Assembly: GCA_037951165.1 (NCBI GenBank)
Contig: JBBDHG010000057.1
Coordinates: 12,922,001 to 12,986,000 of the forward strand
Source of the DNA: Lophius americanus
Lineage: Eukaryota; Chordata; Actinopteri; Lophiiformes; Lophiidae
Length of the DNA stretch: 64,000 nt
Direction: 5' to 3'
The notes beneath the pieces are model-generated. The model was not told the DNA's origin. It did no database searches and was given only the letters and a program-made list of their open reading frames with translations. This document shows positions 34,631-46,370 of this stretch, in pieces. The translations under genes were made by a program, and so were the position numbers. Numbering within the stretch: the first letter of the stretch is position 1; the number at the start of each line of letters is the position of its first letter.

Positions 34631-36112
34631 AACAAACTAAACAAAAATGCTCAAATTTAAGCAAAATTATGTCGTTTTAAGCAATGAAAAGTAATTGATT
34701 TAAAGGTGATTTAGTATTTAGTTATTATGTATAACTAAATACTATATATAATAATGTCATCCAAGAAAAAAGCTAATAGTAACACAAATGTTTTTGAATA
34801 AAATGTCCTTCTTCATAAAATAATTGAGGGAAAATCATGTTCATGTTGGGATATTATGCAAACCATTTTTTCACCTTCTGGTTAAAACTAGTTCAGTATA
34901 AACTGGAATATCTGGCTTAGAAAACGTAAGCTATACTTTCTTACATTAAGATATTTTTTTCTTATGTGAAACATGCTTGACCAAATTGTTTTTTTTTGAG
35001 ACAAAAAAAACAACATTTTGCTAGAAACACTAATTTTCTTGAAATTACTCTTTTGTGGTGTATCTACTTCAGTAGAGTTAAGTGTGAACCGGATGTACAG
35101 GTAATGTTAAAATATCCTGTGATATTACTATGTTTGCATTCAACCAGAAAGATTAGATAACTTGTTCGTTTTTATAATAGGGTCTTATAAATAAACATAA
35201 TGCAATAATAATTTGTTTCCAGAATAGAGAGTATTGAATAATCTACAAATGAACAGAGAAACAGGCTTTTGATAGCAGTGTTGATTTTATTGTTAAACAT
35301 ATTACCAAATGAAATGAAAAACATTTATGATTTAATATCTCTCACATACTTAATTTGTTTGTCATTATTTGATTTTCAAAACAGATCAGAGGAGAAGGAG
35401 AGGCAGGAGAACTATTCATAAAAGATCTGATATTTTTTTCAGAATTGCCTGGGGGTATGTTCAAATGCAACAAAATAATAGTCAGATTCAGATTTCTTTT
35501 TTGTTTAATATTCTGCCGATCACTCAGATGACTTGTGGGGGGTTTTCTTCCAGGCTGTATCTCTGTTTAGAAAAACTTCCAAGATTCTTACAATTTTTAA
35601 CTCTAAAACTTTTATAGGCTGCGTAGTTGGTAAGAATATTTTTAAAAATTGTATATAAGTGATAAAAAGTTGTGAAAGGTTCACATTTTACTTGATTCAA
35701 ACAAATACAATAATGTTTGTGGATCGGCTATGGCAGGGAGAAGATGAAGGAAGGTGGAAGCAGAGGTCAAACTAAAGAAGAAAAGTTCCATTAGCAGAGA
35801 GAGGCGGAGATCGCGGTGGAGGAGGGCACTTATGATAAGATGGCTGACAATATAAAAAAGCAAGGATCTCTGGGAAAGGTGGCTCCATTAATGTGGTTTA
35901 ACCCCGGTGCATTCACATTACCATGGTAATCTTATCAATATCGTGTGTGGTGGTGTGCATGTAGCAGGCGGCTGAGCACTCAGCCCCATTAGCAAAACCT
36001 AATTGACTCGTAGCCCACCGACCACAAAGGTAACATCTGTGTCACTCATGTAAGTGAATGCTCCATGTTACCTCATACACACGCACAAACACACACACAC
36101 GCTCTCTTAAAG

Positions 36113-36146
<34 letters not shown>

Positions 36147-37159
36147 AATACACACAGACACAGAAACACAAACACATACACGTGGTTTAAAATGGCATTT
36201 GCTCCATTGTGCATAACTTTGCCACTGACTGACCTTGATATAGACCAGTGGATGCATTATGTCTATATCTTTTTTCTCCTTGAGACAATATGGAGCGGGG
36301 AATAAGTTAACAGAGAGAGACAGAAAAAACAGGATATTTGTAGAAATGTATGTCTGAACACTTTAAATACACAGTTTCTATTCAAGGTGAGAAAAATCAT
36401 CTAGTTCCACGCTGTCATTCAGGAAGACAAAGCAATATTCTATTATAAGAAATGCATTATTTTGTTATGGGGAATATTTTAAATATTATAATGCGACATA
36501 CACCGTAAATAACTGTAATGGAAAAGCAGCAGGTCTGTCTGTTAATGTTCATAAAAGTGTTCTGAAGTTGTTCCTTAATATTTTCTCCCTTGCAGAACGT
36601 GAGCTTGGCTTATTTGCTGCTGGCTGTAACGGTCCAGGTGGGTGGTCATGTGACCCCAGGAGTGCATAGAAAAGCCAAGTCCTGCAGTCCCTCTGAATGT
36701 CAGCAGGATGAGACCAAGAAAAACTACTTAAAAATATTTTTGCACTAAGTTATTGATAAGCTAAATAAGCAAGCAGTCGAGTCAAGATATTTTTTCTGGA
36801 ATGTGTCTGAGTCTATTAAATGTTTTAGATCAAGAGCTATCAAAGCACGATGCCCTTAATCAAAACTTGGCTCACAGCTCCATCATCCATAACATCAAAA
36901 CAAACTATCTAATATTGCCCAAGTCCTCTTTCTGCAACCAAAACAGATCTGTGACAGCACCGTGTGTTCCGATGCCTTTCTATCAGAACCGGCATGAACT
37001 TTTTCATCAATCCGTGCTGCAGTAGCTCTTGTGTAGGACCACATACATGCATCAATGAGCATCCATAACCTTGTTGCCTGTGCACTAGTCGTCTTTCTTA
37101 GACAATCAGACCTCAGACACTCTCTCCCATGCAACCCATCCGGGGTTGATCAGAATGTA
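34631..37159. other. Intergenic; CA tract and a candidate conserved stretch
   Basis: Mostly AT-rich. A CA-rich run lies at 36085-36182. 35870-36030 (ATTAATGTGGTTTAACCCCG, ATTACCATGGTAATCTTATC, GCAAAACCTAATTGACTCG) reads like non-repetitive, possibly constrained sequence. No exon recognised. Confidence 0.4.
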
Positions 37160-37735
37160 GCGTGTGTCCCACCAGCATTCAGCCATTCACCCCCCTCCTG
37201 ATACCTCTCATCTTTGCCTTTCCATTGATATCCAGCATTGTAAATGCTTTGCAGAATGAATCCTCCGACAGCCCTCCTCCACTGGCTCACAACAAGTTCA
37301 CCTGCCTTATATTCAGCAGGCTTCCACAAGTTTCTGGTACTTGGCATGCTTCCTCTCGTTGGCCTCGTCTACATGCATCTCCCAGGGTACTATTAATTCA
37401 AGTACTGTATGATCACTTTCTTGATGGATTTTCAAACAACGATCATGTCAGGCCACAGAAATCATGGTGTTATCTGGGTTGGGAACTTCAGCTGCTTTGC
37501 CAGGTCCACTTCCATGTACCAGTCATCGACAGTGCTGAGGAGACCGACCTTCGATCCAGAGGTCACCCTTCTGCTTGCTCTGACTTCCTCTTCACACACT
37601 TCTTTCTGAATGAGGTGTTGCCACTCCTTGCCATCAGCTTTGGCGACCCTGGTTGCCAAGCAGTAACTTTGCATGAAAGGACTGACTTGTCTCCTTCGGT
37701 GAGCCAAGCCCCAAAGTCCTCGCCGTTTTATTGAT
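37160..37735 (-). mobile_element. Non-LTR retroelement with restriction-like endonuclease (R2/R4-type) C-terminal end
   Basis: Minus strand from 37707: MAHRRRQVSPFMQSYCLATR, KEWQHLIQKEV, then DDWYMEVDLAKQLKFPTQIT, a frame break at the PD-type catalytic region (DNA for WPDMIVV near 37440), and VDEANERKHAKYQKLVEAC near 37340-37385, with EPVE-, GCR- and ITGK-like remnants to 37165. This order (WxxxxDLxxQLxFP, P-D, E-x-T-V-P-W-E, ANERK-x-KY, P-V-E-x-G-C-R-G-F) is that of fish retroelement proteins with an endonuclease at the C-terminus. Stops and shifts show decay. The 190-codon + strand frame across it is a shadow. Confidence 0.7.
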
Positions 37736-40700
37736 GGAAGCAGTGTGTCTGAGGCTGCAGTCAGATATGACTAATATAGCTCACCCTCTGACAGGTGTTT
37801 TAATCTAGTGGATGATTGGTATATATGGTTGTGCTTGCAACTCTAAGATCTACATTAAATTGCAATACATTTACGGTCACCTACATCATTTGGTAGAGTA
37901 CATTTTGGAATATTTTATGTTGAAAAAGGAAAAAAATTAATACATGTGGTTTTCAGTTCCAGATACCTTCTGACGGTTCTCCTCCGGAACTTCGAGAGCA
38001 GTTTAATTCATCTCGGCGTCTGGGATTTGCATAGGTAATTATGTATATATTTTGGATGTAATATAGTTTAACAGAACAACTATGTTGAAATAACCTTTTT
38101 AAAAAAGTTTTTTTTGCCAAACAGAAGAAATATCCATTAATCTAAAAAGTGTTATTGGATTTTCAACATTGCCATGGAACACATGGCTTCCTAATTATAA
38201 ATTGTTGCTAACACAACTAATAAGGAAACCTTAATGTGCCAATCGTTGTTCTACTCACATCAATCAAATCCCTGATTTTGACTAAATACAGTTTATATGA
38301 AACCAGTTTTGTGCACATGCTGCAATGATGAGCTGTCTTTGTATCAAATCACAACAAATCTGAATTATAATCTTCACACATTATTCAGGGGGTAATCACA
38401 ATGAGTCTCATCACAAAAGGCTTATAGGTGTTCAATGGTTTGAAAGTTTAACCTCGTGGTCAAGAAGTGGAATCACATGTCCTTGCATTGAAATGTAACT
38501 TTCAACCCACTGAGGGCAACATAGGACAGAGGCTCTCCTCTACTCCGCCTCAGCAGAATCTGACAGTCTGGCAAAGAGAGAAACTTCAGCTGGAGCCATG
38601 CAGGTATGATGATCTCCCTTCTTCTTCTTCTTCTTCTTCATCTCCTCATTTCTTCCCCTTAGGAGGGACATTTCTTCCTCTTTTACACCAAACAACTGCA
38701 TGTCCTCGTCACCACATCCAGATCTTCCTCTGACTTACACATTAAAATCATAGTCTCTTTGTGACTCTCTGAAACTTTCACTAAGGCAGTGATACATTTG
38801 ATTAGAAAATCCTTAACAGTTCCCAAGTAAAGACATTCGAAACCATATGACCAATTCATTCATTTCATTCATTCCAATAACACACATGCATTAATTTTAA
38901 TATAAGCCATCGTCCATGCTGGAAAAAATAAAAACTGATCTGTCCGTACAGTAGGTGTAAAAAGAATATCAAACCTATTAAAAAACAAAAGATTTTAACG
39001 GTCATGCAGCCATTCCATTGATACGTAAGGGAAGAAATTGCTGCTAAAACCAATTTATTATTCTCCCTTTCACCTTTACCTGCTAAGACAATCACAGTGG
39101 AGGGAGAACAGAACAAAGACAGGAAGTATGAAGTGCAGTGAAAAGCAGAATGACAGTGAAAAAAATGAATGACAGTGAAAAGTAAACTTTCAAAATAAAA
39201 CAGGCATAAAACAATAGACTAAAGACTAAAACCATAATGACACGCCATAAAGAATTAAACTTTCTAAACAAATAAGGAAGCAAATCCAATTATACCATTC
39301 ACACATGGGCAGGAAAGGAGGAAGTCAGGTGAAAAACCTGAGCTCAATCGTCAAAATAAAACAGGAATTACTGCCTATACGTGACAATAATAATCCTCCC
39401 ACAAAATAAATGGATAAAGAACAGAAACATATCCCAGCTTTTATCATCAGCTTCTTTGTTTTACGGTGTTATTCTCTACATGCATCTAGTTTGTTCATGC
39501 TGCTGGTTCAAGTGTCCTACACCTCCCAACTCCACCCACTCCACGTCACTGCAACTCTGGTCACTTTTTCATTGTTTTTTTCGTGTATTCTCGCACAATT
39601 TTTCATTGTTTTTTCAAACAACAATCTCCTGAACCATTTCCTCAATTTGGCCTGTAGGGATGGAGTAAGTTTCTTTGGCTATATCTTTTACTGGCTCTCT
39701 TCTAGATTTAAGACCACACATACCTGAAAATAAGACTAGCAGGTGACATGTATGTATGCATTTTAAGATGAAATACGACTTTGAGTTTCCTGCAAATATT
39801 CATATTGAATATTTTACTGGTTACATATAATGAATGAAAGAAAGTGGGCAAATATGCATGATGAACATTTGAATTTCACCAATGTTTCTTGTAGTCGATG
39901 CACCGACTTAGTAGATGAATCAAATTGAAAGAATACCAATGGATGATGTAATGTAACTGCATTTATTTACTAACAGCTCCAGCATGAATAAATAATGTTT
40001 AAATACCTGGCTACATCAGAAAACACGTGACTCTGCCTCCCACTGTGGTAGCAACAGTAAAAACTGTACTCTCATTACCATGTCCTACAGTGTTTCCTCT
40101 CTCCGGTCGAGGCCAAGTGATAAAGGCCCTATAGAGTAAACAAGCCATGGAGAATGGCCTGTTGTCTTTTTATTAGTGCCTCCTAATGCAACACCCAGTC
40201 CTGCTGTGTTGGAGTGGGCAGAAACCTGCAAATATAATGTAAGGGAGCGGGAGAGTGGCATTTTTACTCACATATAAAATAAATTGCACACTCTTAAGTA
40301 TACACATTTTCATGCACAAGTGAATTTCTTTGATTTTTTTTCATTTCATTAGTTCTTCTGTCAAGCCGCAAAGATGAAAAGACCAGCTATAACATCTGTA
40401 TTGGATTCTATTTCCATTAAAAAGAGCTCACATGCCAGGTATTGTATTGCAGTCTGGAAAATATTTGTAGTAATGCCTCTTTTCTCTTTTTTTCTCATGT
40501 CTTTGTGGTCTCTCAACTAAAAGGAGGGGTGGGGGTTCTGGAGGGAAAGGGGTGGCGAAGGTCACTTTTTGATGTGCCTATAAAGACCCACAGCAGGCCG
40601 GTGGAAGCAGATGAAAGAGAAGGAGCAGAGGTAATATAGAACCTAGTAGAGGAGGACACACGCTCTCTCTCCTCCTCTGCAACACACACAGGATAATGAT

Positions 40701-41634
40701 GCTGTATCATAAACACAAGGTGGCCGGGGAATAGAGCAGGCGTCTTGCAATTAAATTGAGCAAACAACATTTTTGAAGCAGGCTGACAACAGCTATGGGG
40801 TAGATACGATACACCACAGTGCAGCCGTCCTGCTAATGATACACAGAAAAGCTCTTATCAGAAGTATGTAATAAATTAAAATTTATGAAAACAGGCCATT
40901 TGGCAACTGCTGATCAGCCACTGTGACTTATTTGCTGAATGATTAATAAATTCTTCCTTCTTTTCAATGCACTCTAAGATGCTTTGGATATGCAATGAAA
41001 ACAAAAATTTGATCTGTGTGGATAGCTGTCACAAGCGCCTGTGTTGTGATCTGAATAGTTCAGTCATTTTAATTCAAAATGTAATATTAGGTTTATTTAC
41101 ATTTACACCATGTTCTTAAAGGTGGCCTGGAGTCTGGTTTCCTCACAATCTCGGCTTGATGCGGCAGCCTGCCTCCCTCAGGCTCAACTGTGTACTGCAG
41201 GTGAATCATCCTGCACTCAAACAGCAGTTAAATGACATGACATCACTCTACAGTTAGTGCTTTGGCATTGCTTTTGCCTGAATGAGAGAAAAAGTGATGT
41301 CAGCGACCACTAAATATCAAATTAAGCATGACACAGCTCACATCAACACAGACGGACAAATGCCCGCAGAGCCAGGGCGCGGACGCTCGTATTGCTGGGC
41401 GTTTCCTTCAATCTAAATATTTCCACCTGGCTCTACTTTGAGGTTTCCTCTCGTCCTTGTGTTTCTATTTGCAGCTGCAGTGTTGTGTTGTTTTTGGTGT
41501 TTTGGATAAGCACATGCAGAGGCACACAGAGGGGTACGAGGAGGTGGAAGAGTATTGGTGGGACACTAGATAGACACCAGATGTTTCCAGACAATCCAAA
41601 TAACCTGCAAAGTTTAGTGTGTGTCGTACAGTAG
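37736..41634. other. Intergenic sequence, little recognised
   Basis: Contains a (TTC)7 run at about 38619-38640 and a repeat piece (39351-39428) shared with 22869-22935. 40030-40230 and 40790-40990 are repeat-free and GC-balanced. No exon recognised; the 80-105 codon frames lack domains. Confidence 0.45.
39351..39428 (+). repeat. Dispersed repeat shared with 22869-22935
   Basis: Same motif order as the 22.9-kb copy: CAAAATAAAACAGGAA, TGACAATAATAATCCTCC and AGAACAGAAAC. Unclassified. Confidence 0.5.
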
Positions 41635-41839
41635 GTTTATGTGTGTGTGTGTGTATGTGTGTGTGTGTTTTATTACTCCCCTGGCCAGGGGATGCCCATC
41701 GCCTGGGTGGCCCATCAGGCATTCAGCAATGGCAGTCATTCCAGAAATAGACATGGATGTGAGAGATTTGTTCCTCTTGGTGAAAAAGAAAGTAGCCACA
41801 GCTTCTCACTGGAAGAACTGGTTTCTGAATGAACTAGTG

Positions 41840-41862
41840 CGTGTGTGTGTGGGTGTGTGCGC

Positions 41863-41935
<73 letters not shown>

Positions 41936-41961
41936 TGTTTGTGTGTGTGTGTGTGTGTGTG
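41840..41961. repeat. (GT)n microsatellite with GG and AT interruptions
   Basis: A long alternating GT tract. A shorter (GT)n run lies at 41640-41668. Confidence 0.95.
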
Positions 41962-42418
41962 CGTGAGGGCGTAATTTTTATAATCCCAAGGGGAAATTAG
42001 ATGAGTGAAGCAGTGTTGAAAAGTGAAAGAAAAAATGTTGATGTCTCATAATTTTAGTATGATCTCCTGTAGACTTTGAGAGAGCTCTGCTTCTAACTTG
42101 TGTGTTAGTATGTGTGTGTAACAGTTAGTATCATGTTTGTATGCATATAAATTGTTTTAAGACTTTGAAATTGCTCCAATGATTACCAATACCTCCCTCC
42201 ATTCTTTCTGTGTAAAGATGCTTAGAGCCTCTCAAACACACAGGAGATGAAGGTAGGGTCAAAACAATCTACAGTCCATCTCCTCCACCTGAAAATAAAG
42301 CCATGCCTGTGGTTGATGAAGAGAAGAATGCTGAAGGCTTCCAACCGGACCTCACGCAATTTCTTGCTTAAACCTCCAGTCAGTATATTGGGTCAAACAC
42401 ACTGATTGGAGGGGAGTA

Positions 42419-42526
42419 AAGGTGAGGTGAGGTGAGGTGTGTGAGTGAGTGAGTGAGTGAGTGAGTGAGTGAGTGAGTGAGTGAGTGAGTGAGTGAGTGA
42501 GTGAGTGAGTGAGTGAGTGAGTGAGT

Positions 42527-42567
<41 letters not shown>
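42419..42567. repeat. Compound (GGTGA)n-(GTGA)n-(GA)n microsatellite
   Basis: GGTGA x4, then about 23 GTGA/GAGT units, then about 18 GA units, grading into each other. This produces a 203-codon minus frame rich in SLTH repeats that is not a gene. Confidence 0.97.
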
Positions 42568-42576
<9 letters not shown>

Positions 42577-42957
42577 TGTGTTTGTGACAAACAGGGGAAG
42601 AGAGAGAGAGGGAGAGAGTTATCAGTCATGCTGTCATTCTCCAGGGCAGGCTCTGATAAGAGAGGCAGTAAGGCAACAGTTGGAATCAATCTCGATCTCT
42701 CTGTCTTTGCCTCACACCAGCCCACACATAAAGGGGGAGAGCCTTGCTGAGCTCCCCACTCCCACTCATGAGTGAACACAGTGCATGAGTGCTGATGTGC
42801 AGAGCAGGACTGTGTGGCAGCCATTTGTCGAATGTATTGTGGGGCATAGGGATGATAGAGGGAATACAGATAGTTAAACCTCAGGAAAAAGAAAAAAAAA
42901 CATTTGAAAAGGCTGGGGTTTGCTTGAAAGGCCAGGACTGCACTCCTGTACGAAAGG

Positions 42958-43250
42958 GGCTGCTGTAGCTCAGTGGGTGGAGTGGTCCTCCCCATCTCAA
43001 CCATAAGCTAAATACAAAATTGTTGATGTTTTATTTTCACGTGCACTTACACAAGGTAAACAGGGCACCATTGCTCATGGGTTGAAGCCCTGGTCTTGTA
43101 AACCAACGATCGTGAGTATGAACCTCACTGGGGCCTGCTTAGTTCACTTTTGCAGCAAACGTGTGAAAGGGAAGTAGAGATGGCATACCCCAATTGGAAG
43201 GTTGGTGGTTTGATGCCTGGGCTTCCTCTTGCAGTCTACATGTCATAATT
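42958..43250 (+). mobile_element. tRNA-derived SINE interrupted by another sequence
   Basis: GCTGCTG with A-box TAGCTCAGTGGG (42966-42977) and GTGGTCCTCCCCAT is separated by about 190 bp from CCAATTGGAAGGTTGGTGGT, a B-box-like GGTTTGATGCC (43208-43218) and AGTCTACATGTC. In intact fish SINEs these two halves are adjacent. The middle piece itself has a tRNA-like TGGTCTTGTAAACCAACGAT and GAGTATGAACCTC. Confidence 0.55.
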
Positions 43251-43259
43251 TGACCATAA

Positions 43260-43291
43260 TTTGACCAATCCCTCACCAGGGATTGGTCAAA
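43260..43291. repeat. Perfect 14-bp inverted repeat, 4-nt loop
   Basis: TTTGACCAATCCCT (43260-43273) pairs with AGGGATTGGTCAAA (43278-43291) around CACC. Upstream TTTGACCATAA repeats part of the left arm. Confidence 0.95.
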
Positions 43292-45169
43292 AACCAATTC
43301 TTACTTTTTATAATCATGTAATGATAAAGGGTAATAATTATTATTATAATTATGATTAAGTTTCTGTGATTGTTCTGTATGGCTGTTAGGCTAAAAAGGC
43401 AGTGAAGTTGAGTCATGTTATTTTGACAATACATGGTGATGGTAATGATTGTGCTGACATTCTTCACCCTGTTTGCATTTACAGGCTCCCATAAGCGGTT
43501 GTCAGATGAACAAAAAGACCAAAACATGACAACAGGATGCAGTATTATTTCTAAAAAGTTGTGAAAAACCCCTCAGTCAAATGCAACACATCTCCTCCAC
43601 TAGTAAAATGTTAATGTCTATCCCAGCTTCTTTTATGTAAACAGAAGAAGCTCTGTCAGGGGGATGGACAGCGTGACTGAATGTGTGTCACCTACAGCAA
43701 CTCATATTTCATCAATGAAAAAAGAGGATCAGCAATAATTTGATTGAAAAATCTTCTCTGCAGAGAACATGTTGCCAAAAAACACGATTCCTTTGAATCC
43801 CATACAGGAAGGCTGCTGTATACGTATTCCCCTGTGGGATAAATAGAAACACATTTCTCCCACTACATTCCCACTGTGTCTCTGTCTCTCTCAGATTCTA
43901 AAGTGGACTATTGCCCCCCATTAGCCATGCATTGACCCAATATTTTGGGGGGTTAGAGCTGATGGTGGTGGCAGAAATGTTGACAAATGGGAGAGAGGAT
44001 TATCAATTTGAGAATGAGAGGGAAAAACAGAGCAGAAACTGACCCATTGTTGCTGAAGGTTTAATACAGGTGTTGTATTTATTGCAATCTTTATGAAAGG
44101 CTTGTTGCAAGGACCTCACCCTCCTAGTGTTTAGTCGGGGTTTTCTCCTCACTCAGTATGAACACACACATGAACGACCTTCCAAGCATAAACAACTTCA
44201 CAATCCAGCATGAAGCACCAGGCCAGGTCATATCCCCGCTCACAGGCTCGGATTAACTAATCTCAATAATGACTGACAGCCACTGTGCCCTCGAGCAAGA
44301 GGTGGGCTTCAAAATGACTGGCAGGCTGCAGAAAACTGCAAGTTGATGGTATCTTACCGACCTGAGGGTGTGGAGCAGCGGGGGTTGACAGTTGACGAAA
44401 GAGACAGAGGGTGACACTCAGACTGTCATACAACCTTCCTTCAAGGCCATTGGGGTGTTTTGTTGTTATTGTACACAACTCATGACTGTCACCATCCAGG
44501 AACAGCCAGTGGAGTGGTGAGAATTATTTCTCTCTTCCAAAAGGCACTATCACGACCTAAAAGTTTAACGATTCACAGAAGCACGCACCTTTCTTAAATG
44601 TCTTCACGGGCGCCTGCGACTGGTGCTAATATTTTCCCAAATTGTTCCCCGTGTCCCCTGACCTTCAGGAATGCAACTAGCTGGTCGAAACACAGATGCA
44701 AGCGGGACTACCTACTGTAACTCATTACAGCGCCAAGCCTCAGCCAGACCATTACATTACAAAGTAACACAAGCTGCAGGCCGGGCACATGGGCTGGAGG
44801 CTGAGGCCTTTCTCAGCAGATTATTTTGGGCTCACTACTGTGTCATTACACCGCCGCCCGCTCTGTATTTAGCCCTGTTGATTGTAGGGCCGAGATTGGG
44901 CAGGGCTGAGTTAGGCTCTCCTTCCATTTAATGGAGGGATTTGACATTGGTTCATTCATTAGACGTGCTTTAGTGGTGAAAGGAGGTCGTGCACCTGTTT
45001 ACATGTGCAACAACCCATTCCCCAAAGCAGGCTCTCCTCCTGCCTCACTCTATTTGGGATTTTTTTCTGCTTTGAAAACAGCCTTAGGAGGAGTTTCGCT
45101 CCATAGTTTAACACAACAATATGTCTTATCTGGCTGTTATCTGTGGAGGAGCTCACATCTGAGCGATGG
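43292..45169. other. Upstream flank of nrp2
   Basis: No exon recognised. 44580-44940 is GC-richer and repeat-free, just upstream of the promoter zone. A small GAGCAAGAGG motif near 44291 hints at an old SINE but is too short to call. Confidence 0.45.
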
Positions 45170-45920
45170 ATGTATGTGTGTACGTGAGAGAGAGAGAAGT
45201 AAAGGGGAGAGACAGCAAAAGACGGAGAGAGAGAGGGGGGACGCGTGCACTCCTCCTTCCCCACAGTCAGCGACCGACGGGAGGAGGCTGAGTCCAAACG
45301 CCGTGACCGTAACACGATAGCTACTCAGCTCAAAAGCCCGATCATGCACACACACATTTCACACACACCATCAGGACGCAGAGCTTGAGCACACGCCGGT
45401 GACAGAGAGACTCAGGAGAGCAGCGGTGCCGCAGGAGGTGGCGTGACTGGAACGGTGTTTTTGTGGAGCAAGAGCGCAATTCTTCTTATTTTTTTATCAT
45501 TCCGTGACTTTCATTTGGCAGTTTTTGACGCTCAAAGAGCCCTGAATGCCGGTATTTTGAACTATAGCCTGCTATAATCAAGAGCCAACTGGAGAGCCAA
45601 ACCTCGTGTGCGCAAAAGACGCGCAGACGGAGAGGCGGATAACTGGGACTGGGAGCCTCCAGAGCGCAGACACTGCCGGAAGCCTCAAGGAGTTTCTTCA
45701 CTCATTTTGTGGATGAGGCTCATTTTCACCACAAATGAACACATTTAAATCATTAAAGATCTGAATGGTTCCGATGGCACGTGGTTGGCGCCGTTGGTTA
45801 AATAAACGCCGTGGGATTACCAGTTAAGTGTTCTAGTTTGGACTGAGGGGCTTTTTTGGAGGAGGACAAACATTATTTACGTTCTCTGAGGCGGAAAGTT
45901 GATTGTGCTCGTTGCTCAAG
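45170..45920 (+). promoter_or_regulatory. nrp2 promoter and 5' UTR region with short uORFs
   Basis: This stretch before the nrp2 start is GC-richer than its surroundings and holds several CpGs (ACGCGTGCAC, GCGACCGACGGG, AAACGCCGTGACCGTAACACG). It begins with purine GA tracts at 45187-45239. No clear TATA box or initiator could be fixed, so the transcription start is unknown. Several uORFs precede the coding start: 45713-45748 (11 codons), 45735-45764 (9 codons) and 45765-45827 (20 codons). The second ends TGA immediately before the ATG of the third. If these lie in the mature mRNA they would lower neuropilin translation. Confidence 0.6.
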
Positions 45921-45996
45921 ATGGATTTTGTGTCGTCGTTGGTTGGATTTTTACTGGCACTGTGTCATCTGGCACTGAGAGTCAGAGGAGAAGAAG
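45921..45996 (+). CDS. nrp2: Neuropilin-2-like, coding exon 1 (signal peptide)
   Basis: This exon encodes the N-terminus of a neuropilin, a single-pass cell-surface co-receptor for class 3 semaphorins and VEGF acting in axon guidance and vessel growth. The ATG at 45921 has a good context (CTCAAGATGG), and an in-frame TGA at 45900-45902 rules out an earlier start in this exon. The 25 complete codons give MDFVSSLVGFLLALCHLALR then VRGEE: a typical signal peptide with a hydrophobic core at residues 7-19 and likely cleavage near residue 23. The MD start, VRG motif and length resemble mammalian NRP2. The exon ends in a split codon (phase 1) at a GTGAGC donor at 45997. By itself it is too short to name; the name rests on exon 2. 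Confidence 0.8.
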
Positions 45997-46159
45997 GTGA
46001 GCTTTACTTACTTGTCTCATTCTGACGCACAGATAAACGGCTTGTCTCCAAAACCCGCCACCAGCAGACAATAAATACAACAATCGAAAGAAGAAGATAT
46101 GTAGACTTTATCTTGTGGAGAGAGACAGCACATTGGCTGTTATACATATAAAAGTAAAA

Positions 46160-46370
46160 AATTAACGTTGATGCTGATATTTAAAAGATTAGAAACCGAA
46201 CAGTTATCTGTCCCTGCTACTGGACTGGGAGCTATATCTTTACTCTTTATATCATACTTTTTATCATTTTATTTTATATTGCCACTATCAATTCCTCAAG
46301 CTGCTGAAATGCCTACATGTTTCCTGTGGGGTTTAATAAAGTTTATATCTATCTATCTATGTATCTGGGC
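46160..46370 (+). mobile_element. LINE 3' tail (ATCT-ending)
   Basis: GAACAGTTATCTGTCCCTGC leads to TTTCCTGTGGGGTTTAATAA, AGTTTATATCTATCTATCTA and TGTATC. A stop-rich 3' UTR followed by TAATAAA-like sequence and a short (ATCT)n tail is the usual end of fish L2/Rex1-type LINEs. The 3690-4505 element has a similar tetranucleotide tail. Only the tail is present. Confidence 0.55.

Noticed and set aside
37162..37734. 190-codon + strand open frame
   Set aside because: The minus strand carries a decayed retroelement protein over the same bases; the + frame is its shadow.
38467..38733. 88-codon frame with a serine run
   Set aside because: The run comes from a (TTC)n microsatellite; the rest has no recognisable domain.
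42393..43004. 203-codon minus-strand open frame
   Set aside because: Over a third of it is a translated (GTGA)n-(GA)n microsatellite (SLTH and SL repeats), and the upstream end overlaps a SINE. Not a gene.
44270..44310. SINE-like CCTCGAGCAAGAGG
   Set aside because: The match is too short and no tRNA-derived boxes flank it.
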